Part shown: positions 32,007 to 40,857 of the stretch, one piece after another | How positions within the stretch are numbered: the first letter of the stretch is position 1 | How the letters are laid out: every line of letters starts with the position of its first letter | Source of the DNA: DASRAU01 sp035638075 | GTDB lineage: Bacteria > Acidobacteriota > Polarisedimenticolia > Gp22-AA2 | Assembly: GCA_035638075.1 (NCBI GenBank) | Contig: DASRAU010000031.1 | Location: 1-64,000, forward strand | Reading direction: 5' to 3' | Length of the DNA: 64,000 nt | The notes under the pieces: generated by a model | The model's input: only the letters and a program-made list of their open reading frames with translations | What the model was told of the DNA's origin: nothing | The model's database searches: none | Program-made: the position numbers and the translations under genes

Positions 32007-32088
32007 TCCGAGCGCGCGGACGAGCCCGGTGCCCGATTCGCCGGAGGACGCGCCGCCGCTCAGTGGCGCCGCCCGCGCGTCCCGGCGC

Positions 32089-34578
32089 TCATGGGCACGG
32101 GGCGTTGTTGGGACGGAGGTGGCCGCTGGTGTCGGTGCCGAGGCTGCCTTCCACCGGGAGCCCGGTGGTCACGTTGAAGTACAGGCCGGTGACGAAGTAG
32201 AAGAACGCCTCGCCGGCGTTGGGGAGCGCGGGGTCGATGAACGACGGGCTGGTCAGGCCGCTCGCGAAGCACGTTCCGAAGTCGCTCGCGGAGACCCGCG
32301 GAATCGTCCCGCGGTAGACGTTCCACGAGAGCATCGCGGGATCATCCCCCCACGAGAACGACACGCCGTCAGGGCCCGCCATCGCTTCGGCCGACATCGC
32401 GGCCGCATCATACGCGCCCTCGAGGACGCGCAGCTTCCCCCATCCCCAGCGCGTGTTCGGCACGAGGTCGGTCTGGAAATCGGCGCGCGCCCCGCGCTGC
32501 AGCGCCAGGCGCACCTGCGCCGAGTCGTACTCCGGGTGCAGTCCGAGCAGGAGCGCCGCGGCGCCGGCCACATGCGGCGTCGCCATGCTGGTGCCGGCGT
32601 AACCGCCCACGTGGGTCCGATCGCGCTCGAGGAACGTGTCGGACGCCGGGACATCCCTGGATTTCGTGGAGCCGAGGTATTCCCCGGGCGCCGCGAGGTC
32701 GGGCTTGAATCGCCCATCGCGCGTCGGGCCGATCCCGGAGAAGCCGCTCAGTCCTCCGATGGAGTTGCTCGCGGGCTGGTTCGTCGTTCCGCCGATGCCG
32801 TTGATCCAGGAGGTCTTGCTGACGAACGCTCCCGCGGTCAGGGCGTTCCTGGCCGTGCCCGGGATGGAGACGCTCTTGGCGAGGGCGAAGTTGCTGAGCT
32901 GCACCCAGCCTCCGCCGAAGCCGACCTGGCTGCGGGGCGTCGTGCACTGGTTCCAGAGATCGAACGGCCCGGCCGGGGCACCGCCGAGCGCGTTCGTCGT
33001 CACGCGCACGGTCCACAGGCCGGTGGCCGGCTCGACGATGGGAGCGCACGACGGGCTGTCCCAGATGGTGACGAAGACCTCGTTGTCGCCGTTCTCGAGG
33101 TCTCCCGCGTTGGTCGCATCCACGCGGACCGCTCCCGAGGTGGTGCAGACGACGCCGCTGTCGGTCCCGCGCGCGGCGCTCACGACCTGCGCCCCGGGCG
33201 TCTGGATCGTCACGGTGGCGCTGTCCGACCCGCGGTACCAGAGATCGAGCCAGATGAGGTCGTTGTTGCTCCCGGCGTTCGGCGGCAGCGAGTTGAGCGT
33301 GAAGGTGGTCGTGGCCGTCAGTCCGACGTTGGGAAGAGTCCCCTGCCAGTGGAAGCGGCGATTGGAGGAGCCTTCGTTCCCCGCGGCAATGGCCATCTGG
33401 CTGCCGGCGCGACCCGGCCGCACCACCGCGTCGATCGCCAGCTCGTCGGGGCTCGTGCCGTCGTGCGGGCCGAGATCGGATCCGAGGCTCATGTTGCCGA
33501 CCCACGGCTCCAAGCGGGCCCGCGCCATCCCGTCCACGAACTCGACCGCGGCCACGAGATCGCATTGCGGGCAGAACTCCCCGGTGTTCGTGAAGGCGCG
33601 CACCACGATGAGGTCGGCTTTCGGCGCCATTCCGGCGAACGTTCCCGCCGGAATGCCATTGCCGGTGGCGAGGCCGTTGCCGGCGGCGCTGCCCGCGACG
33701 TGCGTGCCGTGCCCGTAGCCGTCGCGCGTCGGGAGATCGGTTCCCGCCGCGAGCGCCGCATCGATGTCGGCGCGGCTGTAGAAGGAACCAAACGTAGAGC
33801 CGGGCGGCGGCGGGTAGGAGCCGCCGCCGATCGTCTGATCCCAGATGCCGAGGAGCCGCGTCGTGCCGTCGGCGTTGCGGAAATCCATGCTCGTCCAGTC
33901 GATGCCGGAGTCGATGACCGCGACGATGACCCCTTCACCCGCATTCGCGAAGGTCGAGTTCTCGGTGCGGGCCGCGGTGTAGGAATCGGAGGTGCTCACG
34001 TCGTTCATGAGGTGATAGGACGTTCCGGTGCGGAGCCAGACGAGCTCGTCGAGCTGCGCCACGCTCTCGAGCGCCGACGCAGGCACTGCCAGCGTCACGA
34101 TCGATCCCGCGCGTCCGCGCACGGTGACGCCGAGCGAGTCGAAGCGTCCCGCGAGCCCCGGCGGAACCCGCCGCAGCGCCGCTTCGAGCCGGCTCGTCAC
34201 GACACTGCGCCGCGCGGTCGCTGACTCCCTGCGATCACCGTTGGCGACGTCGTCACGCAGCCGCGCCTTGACGTAGAGGATCGGATCGTCGGCGTCGCGC
34301 TCCGCGCGCACGAATGGCGGCAGCATCGCGATCGCCTCGCGCGATCGCGCCGGCAGCCGCTCGACGAACACGCCCTGGCGGCGCTCGACCCCGAGCGCGA
34401 CGCCGCGCAGGAACGGATCGAGCTTGCGATCCCACGAATGCCCCGGACCAGCCGGTGGCGCAGCCGGCGCGGACGGAGGCGCCGCCAGCCCATTCGGGCC
34501 GGGCCATGCGATCAGCAGGGCCGCGACCAGGAGGGCTGGGAGGGAAGCGTACAAATAAGGATGGGACCGCCCGGACAT
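32089..34578 (-). CDS. Exported subtilisin-like serine protease (S8 family)
   Basis: An 829-residue exported protease. A signal peptide (about 1-33) and a propeptide-like region (about 50-200) precede an S8 catalytic domain whose triad is intact: Asp223 in AVIDSGIDW, His290 in GHGTHVAG and Ser664 in GTSMATPHVAG. An oxyanion-type Asn is in AAGNEG. Between His and Ser lies a beta-rich insert of about 250 residues. The C-terminal 90 residues form a domain ('YRGTIPR', 'FFYFVTG', 'SGHLRPNNAPCP') shared with the LamG/MopE protein encoded nearby. It is probably secreted or surface-bound. The start at 34578 is chosen as the ATG before the signal peptide; 34611 is also open. Confidence 0.88.
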   Translation of the reverse strand: MSGRSHPYLYASLPALLVAALLIAWPGPNGLAAPPSAPAAPPAGPGHSWDRKLDPFLRGVALGVERRQGVFVERLPARSREAIAMLPPFVRAERDADDPILYVKARLRDDVANGDRRESATARRSVVTSRLEAALRRVPPGLAGRFDSLGVTVRGRAGSIVTLAVPASALESVAQLDELVWLRTGTSYHLMNDVSTSDSYTAARTENSTFANAGEGVIVAVIDSGIDWTSMDFRNADGTTRLLGIWDQTIGGGSYPPPPGSTFGSFYSRADIDAALAAGTDLPTRDGYGHGTHVAGSAAGNGLATGNGIPAGTFAGMAPKADLIVVRAFTNTGEFCPQCDLVAAVEFVDGMARARLEPWVGNMSLGSDLGPHDGTSPDELAIDAVVRPGRAGSQMAIAAGNEGSSNRRFHWQGTLPNVGLTATTTFTLNSLPPNAGSNNDLIWLDLWYRGSDSATVTIQTPGAQVVSAARGTDSGVVCTTSGAVRVDATNAGDLENGDNEVFVTIWDSPSCAPIVEPATGLWTVRVTTNALGGAPAGPFDLWNQCTTPRSQVGFGGGWVQLSNFALAKSVSIPGTARNALTAGAFVSKTSWINGIGGTTNQPASNSIGGLSGFSGIGPTRDGRFKPDLAAPGEYLGSTKSRDVPASDTFLERDRTHVGGYAGTSMATPHVAGAAALLLGLHPEYDSAQVRLALQRGARADFQTDLVPNTRWGWGKLRVLEGAYDAAAMSAEAMAGPDGVSFSWGDDPAMLSWNVYRGTIPRVSASDFGTCFASGLTSPSFIDPALPNAGEAFFYFVTGLYFNVTTGLPVEGSLGTDTSGHLRPNNAPCP

Positions 34579-34914
34579 CGGCCGAAATGGTACGGCGACA
34601 ACGACCCCCATGCAATCAACGTGGTGCGAAGAATGTGGGGGATTCGGCTGAACCCCGGAAGCAGCGCGGGGTCCGGGCTCCCGGGCGGGGTTTCAAGCCG
34701 GCAGGGAGGTCCAACTCCAGCCTGGTCCCCCGTTGTGCAGATCCTCCCCCCAATCTCAGGCGCACCATGTGCACGCCGGGTTGGACGGGGGTCCAATGTG
34801 TTGGGATCCGGGGGCCCTGCGGTCACAATCGATCGCCTGTTTTCGAGGGACTTCCCCCCTCATCTATCTCCTTCATCCTGTTTGGATTACGTCGAAATAA
34901 ATCGGAATTTCTTG
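34579..34914. other. Intergenic region between protease and dcw cluster
   Basis: About 336 bases without a gene. Several inverted repeats are visible, including a perfect 6-bp hairpin TTGGAC/GTCCAA with a GGGG loop at 34781-34796. A more distant GTCCAAC copy (34709-34715) could pair with the same arm. The protease promoter must lie here on the minus strand, but no clear box is seen. The last 50 bases turn AT-rich before the mraZ promoter. Confidence 0.5.
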
Positions 34915-34943
34915 TTGACACCTTACAGGGGGCTCCGTATAGT
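34915..34943 (+). promoter_or_regulatory. Sigma70-type promoter of the dcw cluster
   Basis: TTGACA at 34915-34920 and TATAGT at 34938-34943 are separated by 17 bp, a near-consensus housekeeping promoter. AT-rich sequence precedes it. Transcription would begin near 34950 and give a leader of about 100 nt before mraZ. Confidence 0.85.
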
Positions 34944-34949
34944 CCGCAG

Positions 34950-34978
34950 TGGAGTCGGGTGGACCTACGTGGGTGGGC
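34950..34978 (+). promoter_or_regulatory. MraZ-type operator boxes
   Basis: TGGAG (34950), TGGAC (34960) and TGGGT (34970) are spaced exactly 10 bp apart, with an overlapping TGGGC at 34974. MraZ of Escherichia coli binds TGGGN repeats separated by 5 nt, and the arrangement here matches. The boxes lie at the predicted transcription start, so autorepression of the cluster by MraZ is expected. Confidence 0.7.
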
Positions 34979-35051
34979 TACCCTGACCATCGACATTCAA
35001 ACGATTGGCTAGGCGCGAGCGGCGCGCGGGATCCCCGGACGGGATGGACCG

Positions 35052-35492
35052 ATGCTGAGAGGCAACAGTCCGGCCAAGATCGACGCGAAGGGGCGGCTCA
35101 AGATTCCCCAGGTTTTCCGCCGCTTCATGGAAGAGAAATATGGCCGGGAGTATTTCGTCACCTCGATCAACGGCGAGAGCGCCCGCATCTACCCGATGCC
35201 GGTGTGGCTGGAAGTGGAGCAGAAGCTCGCCGCCGCCCCGTCGCTGAACCCCGCCGTCGGCCGCTTTCGCAACCTCGTCAACTACTACGGTCTGCCGGCG
35301 ACCGCGGACGACCAGGGTCGGCTGCTGATCCACCCGCTGCTGCGCAGCAAGGCGAGTCTCGACGGCGCGGTGGCGGTGCTCGGCAACATGAACTGTCTCG
35401 ATGTCTGGAGCCGCGAGCGCTTCGAGGCGAAGCTCACGAACGAGCCGCTCGCGGACGATCACTGGCAGATGCTCGCGGGCCTGGGCTTGTAA
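35052..35492 (+). CDS. mraZ: Division/cell-wall cluster regulator MraZ
   Basis: A 146-residue MraZ with two SpoVT/AbrB-like halves. The first carries 'GNSPAKIDAKGRLKIPQVFRRFM' (the DxKGRxxxP signature). The second carries 'TADDQGRLLIHPLLRSKASLDGAVAVLG'. MraZ forms a ring and represses its own operon by binding 10-bp-spaced boxes, which are visible about 75-100 bases upstream. It is the first gene of the cluster, as in most bacteria. Length is normal (about 145-150). Confidence 0.95.
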   Translation: MLRGNSPAKIDAKGRLKIPQVFRRFMEEKYGREYFVTSINGESARIYPMPVWLEVEQKLAAAPSLNPAVGRFRNLVNYYGLPATADDQGRLLIHPLLRSKASLDGAVAVLGNMNCLDVWSRERFEAKLTNEPLADDHWQMLAGLGL

Positions 35493-35548
35493 GAACCGGC
35501 CTCAGTTCTTAGGCGAACCGCTGGGAGCGTCGTGAAACCCGGAATTCG

Positions 35549-36580
35549 ATGGAGCACCGTGTCGCGCATCGGCCGGTCCTGCTGCAAGAGGCGCTGGCGG
35601 CGCTGCGCTGCTCCCCGGGCGACCTCGTCGTGGACGGCACCGTCGGCGCCGGCGGCCACGCCGAGGCGCTGCTCCAGGCCATCGCACCGGACGGCCGTCT
35701 CGTCGGACTCGATCGTGACCCCGAGGCTCTCGTCCTGGCGCGCGCGCGCCTCGCGCCGTGGGGCGACCGTGTCCGCCTCGAGCAGGCGGATCACCGCCGC
35801 CTTCCGGAGCTGCTCGACGCGTGGGGCCTCGTCCCGGTCGATCGCATCCTGCTCGACCTCGGCGTCTCCTCGATGCAGCTCGACGACCCCGGGCGCGGGT
35901 TCTCCTTCCGTCTCGACGGACCTCTCGATATGAGGATGGATCGCGCCCACGGCGGGACGACCGCCGCCGACCTGGTGAACGGGCTCCCCGAGCGCGAGCT
36001 GCGCTCGCTGCTGCAGCAGGTCGGAGAGGAGCCGCACGCGGCGCGCATCGCTTCGGCCGTCGTCCGCGAGCGCGAGAAGAACCCCTTCACCCGCACCGTG
36101 CGGCTCGCCGAGACGATCGCCGCGGCCATCCCCGCTCCCGCCCGGCGCGCCGCCGCCCGGCGTGGCGCCGCGAAGCGGGCCGCCGGGACCGCGGGCGCCT
36201 GCGGCGGATCGGTGCACCCGGCGACGCGCACGTTTCAGGCTCTGCGCATCGCGGTCAACGGCGAGATCGACGGGCTCCCGGCGCTCATCGAGCGGTCGAT
36301 CGATCGGCTGCGGCCGGGCGGGAGGATGGCGGTCATCTCCTTCCACTCGCTCGAGGACCGCGCGGTGAAGGAGACCTTCCGCGCGCTGGCGCACCGGTGC
36401 GTCTGCCCCCGCGGGCTGCCCGTCTGCGGCTGTGGCCGGCCGGATATCGTCCGGCTGGTGGACTCCGGCGCCGTGAAGGCCACGGAAGAGGAAGCGCGCG
36501 ACAACCCGCGCAGCCGCAGCGCACGCCTGCGCGCGGTGGAGCGCCTGACGGTGGAGCGGCCGGCCGAGGAGCGGTCATGA
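35549..36580 (+). CDS. rsmH: 16S rRNA (cytosine-1402-N4) methyltransferase
   Basis: A 343-residue RsmH (MraW). 'HRPVLLQEALAAL' is the family's N-terminus. The SAM-binding 'DGTVGAGGHAEALL' and 'LVGLDRDPEAL' follow, then 'LDLGVSSMQLDDPGRGFSFRLDGPLDMRMD' and, near the end, 'ISFHSLEDRAVKETFR'. RsmH methylates C1402 in the decoding centre of 16S rRNA. It is slightly longer than usual (about 310) because of an Ala/Arg-rich insert at about residues 195-215. The last codon overlaps ftsL by four bases. Confidence 0.95.
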   Translation: MEHRVAHRPVLLQEALAALRCSPGDLVVDGTVGAGGHAEALLQAIAPDGRLVGLDRDPEALVLARARLAPWGDRVRLEQADHRRLPELLDAWGLVPVDRILLDLGVSSMQLDDPGRGFSFRLDGPLDMRMDRAHGGTTAADLVNGLPERELRSLLQQVGEEPHAARIASAVVREREKNPFTRTVRLAETIAAAIPAPARRAAARRGAAKRAAGTAGACGGSVHPATRTFQALRIAVNGEIDGLPALIERSIDRLRPGGRMAVISFHSLEDRAVKETFRALAHRCVCPRGLPVCGCGRPDIVRLVDSGAVKATEEEARDNPRSRSARLRAVERLTVERPAEERS

Positions 36581-37107
36581 CCCGCGTCCGCGCCGCCGCC
36601 CAGATCCAGGTGAACCAGCGCCTGGTGCGCGAGCGGGACCGGAAGCACGCGCGCGAGCTGTGGCGCTTCCTCGCGACCGCCGCGGTGCTCGCGGTGCCGG
36701 TGCTCGGCTACGTCTGGCAGCGCATGGACTTCCTGCGCGTCTCGAAGCGCTACGAGCGTCTCCAGCAGGAGTTGCAGTCGCTCGGCGAGGACGAGCAGCG
36801 GCTGCGTCTGGAGCGCTCGACCCTCATGGATCACGAGCGCATCGAGACGCTGGCGCGCCGCAACCTCGGTCTCGTCGACCCGGCGCCGGACGATGTTCGC
36901 AACGTCCGCCTCTTCGACGTGACCGGCGGCGCCGTCGAGCGCGCTCCGATGGAGACGAACATGGGGTCACTGCCGACGCCGATCATCACCCCGTCGAAGG
37001 GCAAGGCCGCGGAGTCCGGACCATGGAAGAACAAGACGGCCGGCGGCGTGTCCGGCGGCGCGCGCAGCGCCCCCAGGCCGGCGCCGGCACGGAAAGGGCG
37101 CCAGTGA
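36577..37107 (+). CDS. ftsL: Cell-division protein FtsL-like
   Basis: A 176-residue single-pass membrane protein. It has a basic cytosolic N-terminus and one membrane helix (about 29-48). A leucine-zipper coiled coil follows ('RYERLQQELQSLGEDEQRLRLERSTL'-type heptads), then 'RIETLARRNLGLVDP', typical of FtsL. FtsL joins FtsB and FtsQ to activate FtsWI at the septum. Its position between rsmH and ftsI is the usual one. The C-terminal tail of about 65 residues (Pro/Lys/Gly-rich) is longer than in most FtsL. Overlaps of four bases occur on both sides. Confidence 0.85.
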   Translation: MTRVRAAAQIQVNQRLVRERDRKHARELWRFLATAAVLAVPVLGYVWQRMDFLRVSKRYERLQQELQSLGEDEQRLRLERSTLMDHERIETLARRNLGLVDPAPDDVRNVRLFDVTGGAVERAPMETNMGSLPTPIITPSKGKAAESGPWKNKTAGGVSGGARSAPRPAPARKGRQ

Positions 37108-39302
37108 GCCGACTGAAGCGACGCTTCCAGAAGCGAGCCTCCGAGGGAGACGAAGCGGCTCCTTCCAACCTGTGGCGCGGCGCGCGCTTCCGTCGCGGCC
37201 CGGCGCCCGGTCCGCCGTCCGAGCGGGCGCGGCGCGAGCGCCTGTCGATCGTCATCGCGGGCGTCACCTTCGGATTCCTGGCCATGGGGGCGCGCTGCAT
37301 GCACCTGCAGATCATTCGCGCCCCGGAGCTGCTGGCCCAGGCTCGGGCGCAGCACGAGAAGGCGATCGACCTCGACCCGCGGCGCGGTCCCATCCGCGAC
37401 CGCAACGGCGAGGAGCTGGCGCTCTCCGTGGACGTCGATTCGCTCTACGCCGACCCGTCGAAGGTCGGCAACCCCGACGCCGTGGCGCGCCGGCTGGCTC
37501 CGGTGCTCGGCATGAAGGCATCCGAGCTGCGCGAGCCGCTGGCCAGAGAAAGCCACTTCGCGTGGCTGAAGCGCAAGATCGACCCGGCGCTGCGGGCGCG
37601 CGTCGAGTCGCTCGGGATCGAAGGTCTCGAGTTCGTGCGCGAGAGCCGCCGCTTCTACCCGAAGCGCGACCTGGCGGCGCACGTCCTCGGCGCCTGCGGC
37701 ATCGACAACCAGGGACTCGCCGGGCTGGAGTTCGCCTACAACGACCACTTCACCGGCACGCCGGGCCGTCTCGAGTTCCTGCGCGACGGCAAGGGCCACC
37801 GCGTCCTCGACCGTTCGCGCGTCGAGCCGATTCCCGGCGACGGCATGCTCCTGACGCTCGACGCCACCATCCAGCACATCGCCGAGCGCGAGCTCGACAC
37901 GGCCATGAAGGAGACGCGCGCCGACGGCGCCGCGATCGTCGTGCTGCGCCCCGAGACCGGCGAGATCCTCGCCCTCGCGAGCCGCCCCGGCTTCGACGCC
38001 AACGAGTTCTCCGAGGCCACCGAGACGTCGCGACGCGACCGCGCCGTCAGCGACTTCTTCGAACCCGGATCGACCTTCAAGGTGATCACCGCGGCGGCGG
38101 CGCTCGACGCCGGGCGCGTCCGGCCGAACGAGGTCATCTGGTGCGAGAACGGCTCGTACGTCGTGGCCAAACACCGCTTCAAGGAAGACAAGCTGCCGTT
38201 CGGCAACCTCACCTTCCAGGAGGTGCTGGCGCACTCGTCGAACGTCGGCACCATCAAGGTGGCGCAGCGCCTGTCGTCGAGCGACTTCATCGCCGTCATC
38301 CGCCGCTTCGGCTTCGGGCGCTCGACGTCCCTCGAGCTGCCGGGCGAGAGCCCGGGGCTGCTGCGGGATCTGAAGCGCTGGTCCGGCCTGTCGCACGCCT
38401 CCATCTCGATGGGACAGGAGATCGGCGTGACGCCGATCCAGCTCGCCGCCGCCTTCGGCGCCATCGCCAACGACGGCATGTACAACCCGCCCTATCTCAT
38501 CGAGGCCTTCGTCGGTCCCGACGGCGCGCGTCGCGAGCCGGACCGCGAGGGCGACTTCCAGCCGCGGCGCACGGTGTCCGCGAAGACCGCCCGGACGCTG
38601 CGCGACATGCTGCAGGAAGTGACCATCGACGGCACCGGCACCAAGGCCTCGGTCGTCGGCTACACGACCGCCGGCAAGACCGGCACGGCCCAGAAGATCG
38701 ATCCGGTCAGCCACCGCTACGTGCGCGGCCACTACGCGGCCTGGTTCGGCGGCTTCGTGCCGGCGGCGCATCCGGCGCTCGTCATCGTCGTGATGGTGGA
38801 CGAGCCCAAGGGCGCGCACCAGCACGGCGGCGACGTCTCCGCGCCGGTGTTCTCGCGGGTCGCCGATCCGGTGCTGCGCTACCTCGGCGTCCTGCCGGAT
38901 CACGAGGAGCCGGTGATGATCGACCGGCCGCTCGTGGCCATCAACGAGAACGCGCCCGAGCCGCTGGTGCGGCCCGCGAGCCTGCGCACCTCGACGGTCG
39001 CCGGGCCCGCCGCCGGGCGCCGCCCCGCCACCATGAGCCTGCCGGTGTCGAAAGCGGGCATGGGCCTCTTCCCGGCGCTGCCGGTGTCGATCCGGAAGGC
39101 GGCGCCTGCCCCGCCGGCCGCGGACGGCTCCGTGGTGATGCCCGACCTGACCGGGCTGAGCCTGCGCGAAGCGACCGCAACCCTGGCGAGCGTCGGACTC
39201 AATTGCAGCAACCGGCCGGGCGGCCAGCGGGTGACGCGGCAGGAACCGGTCCCCGGCATCGCCGTTCGTCCCGGAGTGCGTTGCTCGGTCATCTACGAGT
39301 AG
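37104..39302 (+). CDS. ftsI: Septal transpeptidase FtsI (PBP3) with C-terminal PASTA domain
   Basis: A 732-residue class B penicillin-binding protein. An N-terminal membrane helix (about 50-70) precedes a dimerisation or pedestal domain. The transpeptidase domain contains S323-T-F-K, then SSN (in 'AHSSNVGT') and K525-T-G. A single PASTA domain ('VVMPDLTGLSLREATATLASVGL') closes the protein, in contrast to Escherichia coli FtsI, which has none. It cross-links septal peptidoglycan together with FtsW. The start is a GTG at 37104 overlapping the ftsL stop by four bases; the open frame further upstream is the ftsL shadow. Confidence 0.93.
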   Translation: MSRLKRRFQKRASEGDEAAPSNLWRGARFRRGPAPGPPSERARRERLSIVIAGVTFGFLAMGARCMHLQIIRAPELLAQARAQHEKAIDLDPRRGPIRDRNGEELALSVDVDSLYADPSKVGNPDAVARRLAPVLGMKASELREPLARESHFAWLKRKIDPALRARVESLGIEGLEFVRESRRFYPKRDLAAHVLGACGIDNQGLAGLEFAYNDHFTGTPGRLEFLRDGKGHRVLDRSRVEPIPGDGMLLTLDATIQHIAERELDTAMKETRADGAAIVVLRPETGEILALASRPGFDANEFSEATETSRRDRAVSDFFEPGSTFKVITAAAALDAGRVRPNEVIWCENGSYVVAKHRFKEDKLPFGNLTFQEVLAHSSNVGTIKVAQRLSSSDFIAVIRRFGFGRSTSLELPGESPGLLRDLKRWSGLSHASISMGQEIGVTPIQLAAAFGAIANDGMYNPPYLIEAFVGPDGARREPDREGDFQPRRTVSAKTARTLRDMLQEVTIDGTGTKASVVGYTTAGKTGTAQKIDPVSHRYVRGHYAAWFGGFVPAAHPALVIVVMVDEPKGAHQHGGDVSAPVFSRVADPVLRYLGVLPDHEEPVMIDRPLVAINENAPEPLVRPASLRTSTVAGPAAGRRPATMSLPVSKAGMGLFPALPVSIRKAAPAPPAADGSVVMPDLTGLSLREATATLASVGLNCSNRPGGQRVTRQEPVPGIAVRPGVRCSVIYE

Positions 39303-39312
39303 GGGGAGGAGT

Positions 39313-40857
39313 TTGCAGTTGCAGTCACTGTTGCGTGACGTCCCGGGCGCCCGGATTGCGGGAGAGGCGACGACCGCCATCCGCGGACTGGCGTACGACT
39401 CGCGCGCCGTCGAGCCCGGCTTCCTGTTCGCCGCCCTCGAAGGAGAGACCCACGACGGCCACGACTTCCTCGAGATGGCGCGCGCGCGGGGTGCTCTGGC
39501 CATCCTGTCGTCGCGCCCCGCCGACCCGCGCTACGCCGATCTCGCGTGGGTGCAGGTCGAGGACGACCGGCGCGGTCTCGCGCTCGTGGCCCGCAATTAC
39601 TACGGCCGTCCCGACGAGCGGATGCTCATGGTGGGCGTGACCGGCACCAACGGCAAGACGACCGTCTGCCACCTGCTCGAAGCGGGGCTGCGCGAGGTCG
39701 GGATGAAGCCGTGCCTCTTCGGGACGGTGTCGTACCGCTACGGCCGAGACGAAACCAAGGCCGGGCGCACCACCCCCGAGTCGCTCGATCTCCAGCGTCA
39801 TCTCGATCGCTTCGCGACCATGGGGGCCCGCTCCTGCGCCATGGAGGTCTCGTCGCACGCGCTGGCGCTGCGGCGCGTGGCCGGGATCTCCTACCGCGCC
39901 GCCGTCTTCACCAACCTGACGCAGGACCACCTCGACTTCCACGGCGGCATGGAGGAGTACTTCCAGGCGAAGGCTTTGCTGTTCCGCGCCCTGAAGCCGG
40001 ACGCCGTCGCGGTGCTGAACGCCGACGACGCGGCGGCCGAGGGGCTCGCGGCCGTGACGAGCGCGCGGGTCATCACTTTCGGGACGTCCTCGCGCGTGCA
40101 CCTGCGCATCACCGGCGTGCGCGCCAACCTCGACGGCACCGAGGTGACGCTCCTCCCCTCCCCCGGCTTCCCGGGCGAGACGGCGGGGACCGGGCCGTTG
40201 ACGCTGAAGTCTCCCCTGCTCGGCCGGCACAACGCGCAGAACCTCGCCGCCGCGGCGGCGACACTGCTGGCGATCGGCGCGCCGCGCGAAGAGGCGCTGC
40301 GCGGGCTCGAATCGCTGCGCGGCGTGCCCGGGCGGATGGAGCGGGTGGACGACGGGGGCGCCTTCCTCGTCCTCGTGGACTACGCGCACACCGACGACGC
40401 GCTGGCGCACCTGCTCGACAGCGTGCGTGCCCTCGGGCCGAAGCGCATCGTGACCGTCTTCGGCTGCGGCGGCGATCGGGATCGCGACAAGAGGCCGAAA
40501 ATGGGCTTCGCCGCCACCTCGCGCAGCGACATCGTCGTCGTGACCTCCGACAACCCGCGCACCGAGGACCCGCACAAGATCGTCGACGCCATCCTCCCGG
40601 GCGTGCGCCGGGCGCTCAACGTCCCGGACGACGCGCCTTTGCCGGGAGATCGCTGCCACATCGTGGTCGAGCGGCGCGAGGCCATCGCCCGCGCCATCTC
40701 GCTGGCGCTCCCCGGCGATTGCGTCGTCATCGCCGGCAAGGGCCATGAGACCTACCAGATCCTGGGAGAGCGCACGCTGCCGTTCGACGACCGGCAGGTG
40801 GCGCGCGAAGCGCTGCGCGGCGGCGGTGCCGTGCGCGGCAGGGCGGCCTGCGAATGA
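39313..40857 (+). CDS. murE: UDP-MurNAc-tripeptide synthetase MurE
   Basis: A 514-residue Mur ligase. The ATP site is GTNGKTTVCHLLEAG. The substrate-recognition motif is D413-N-P-R in 'VTSDNPRTEDP', the form associated with adding meso-diaminopimelate and not lysine. It acts in the cytosol on UDP-MurNAc-L-Ala-D-Glu. A strong GGGGGAGGAG site lies before a TTG start at 39313. It is followed by murF with a four-base overlap. Confidence 0.94.
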   Translation: MQLQSLLRDVPGARIAGEATTAIRGLAYDSRAVEPGFLFAALEGETHDGHDFLEMARARGALAILSSRPADPRYADLAWVQVEDDRRGLALVARNYYGRPDERMLMVGVTGTNGKTTVCHLLEAGLREVGMKPCLFGTVSYRYGRDETKAGRTTPESLDLQRHLDRFATMGARSCAMEVSSHALALRRVAGISYRAAVFTNLTQDHLDFHGGMEEYFQAKALLFRALKPDAVAVLNADDAAAEGLAAVTSARVITFGTSSRVHLRITGVRANLDGTEVTLLPSPGFPGETAGTGPLTLKSPLLGRHNAQNLAAAAATLLAIGAPREEALRGLESLRGVPGRMERVDDGGAFLVLVDYAHTDDALAHLLDSVRALGPKRIVTVFGCGGDRDRDKRPKMGFAATSRSDIVVVTSDNPRTEDPHKIVDAILPGVRRALNVPDDAPLPGDRCHIVVERREAIARAISLALPGDCVVIAGKGHETYQILGERTLPFDDRQVAREALRGGGAVRGRAACE

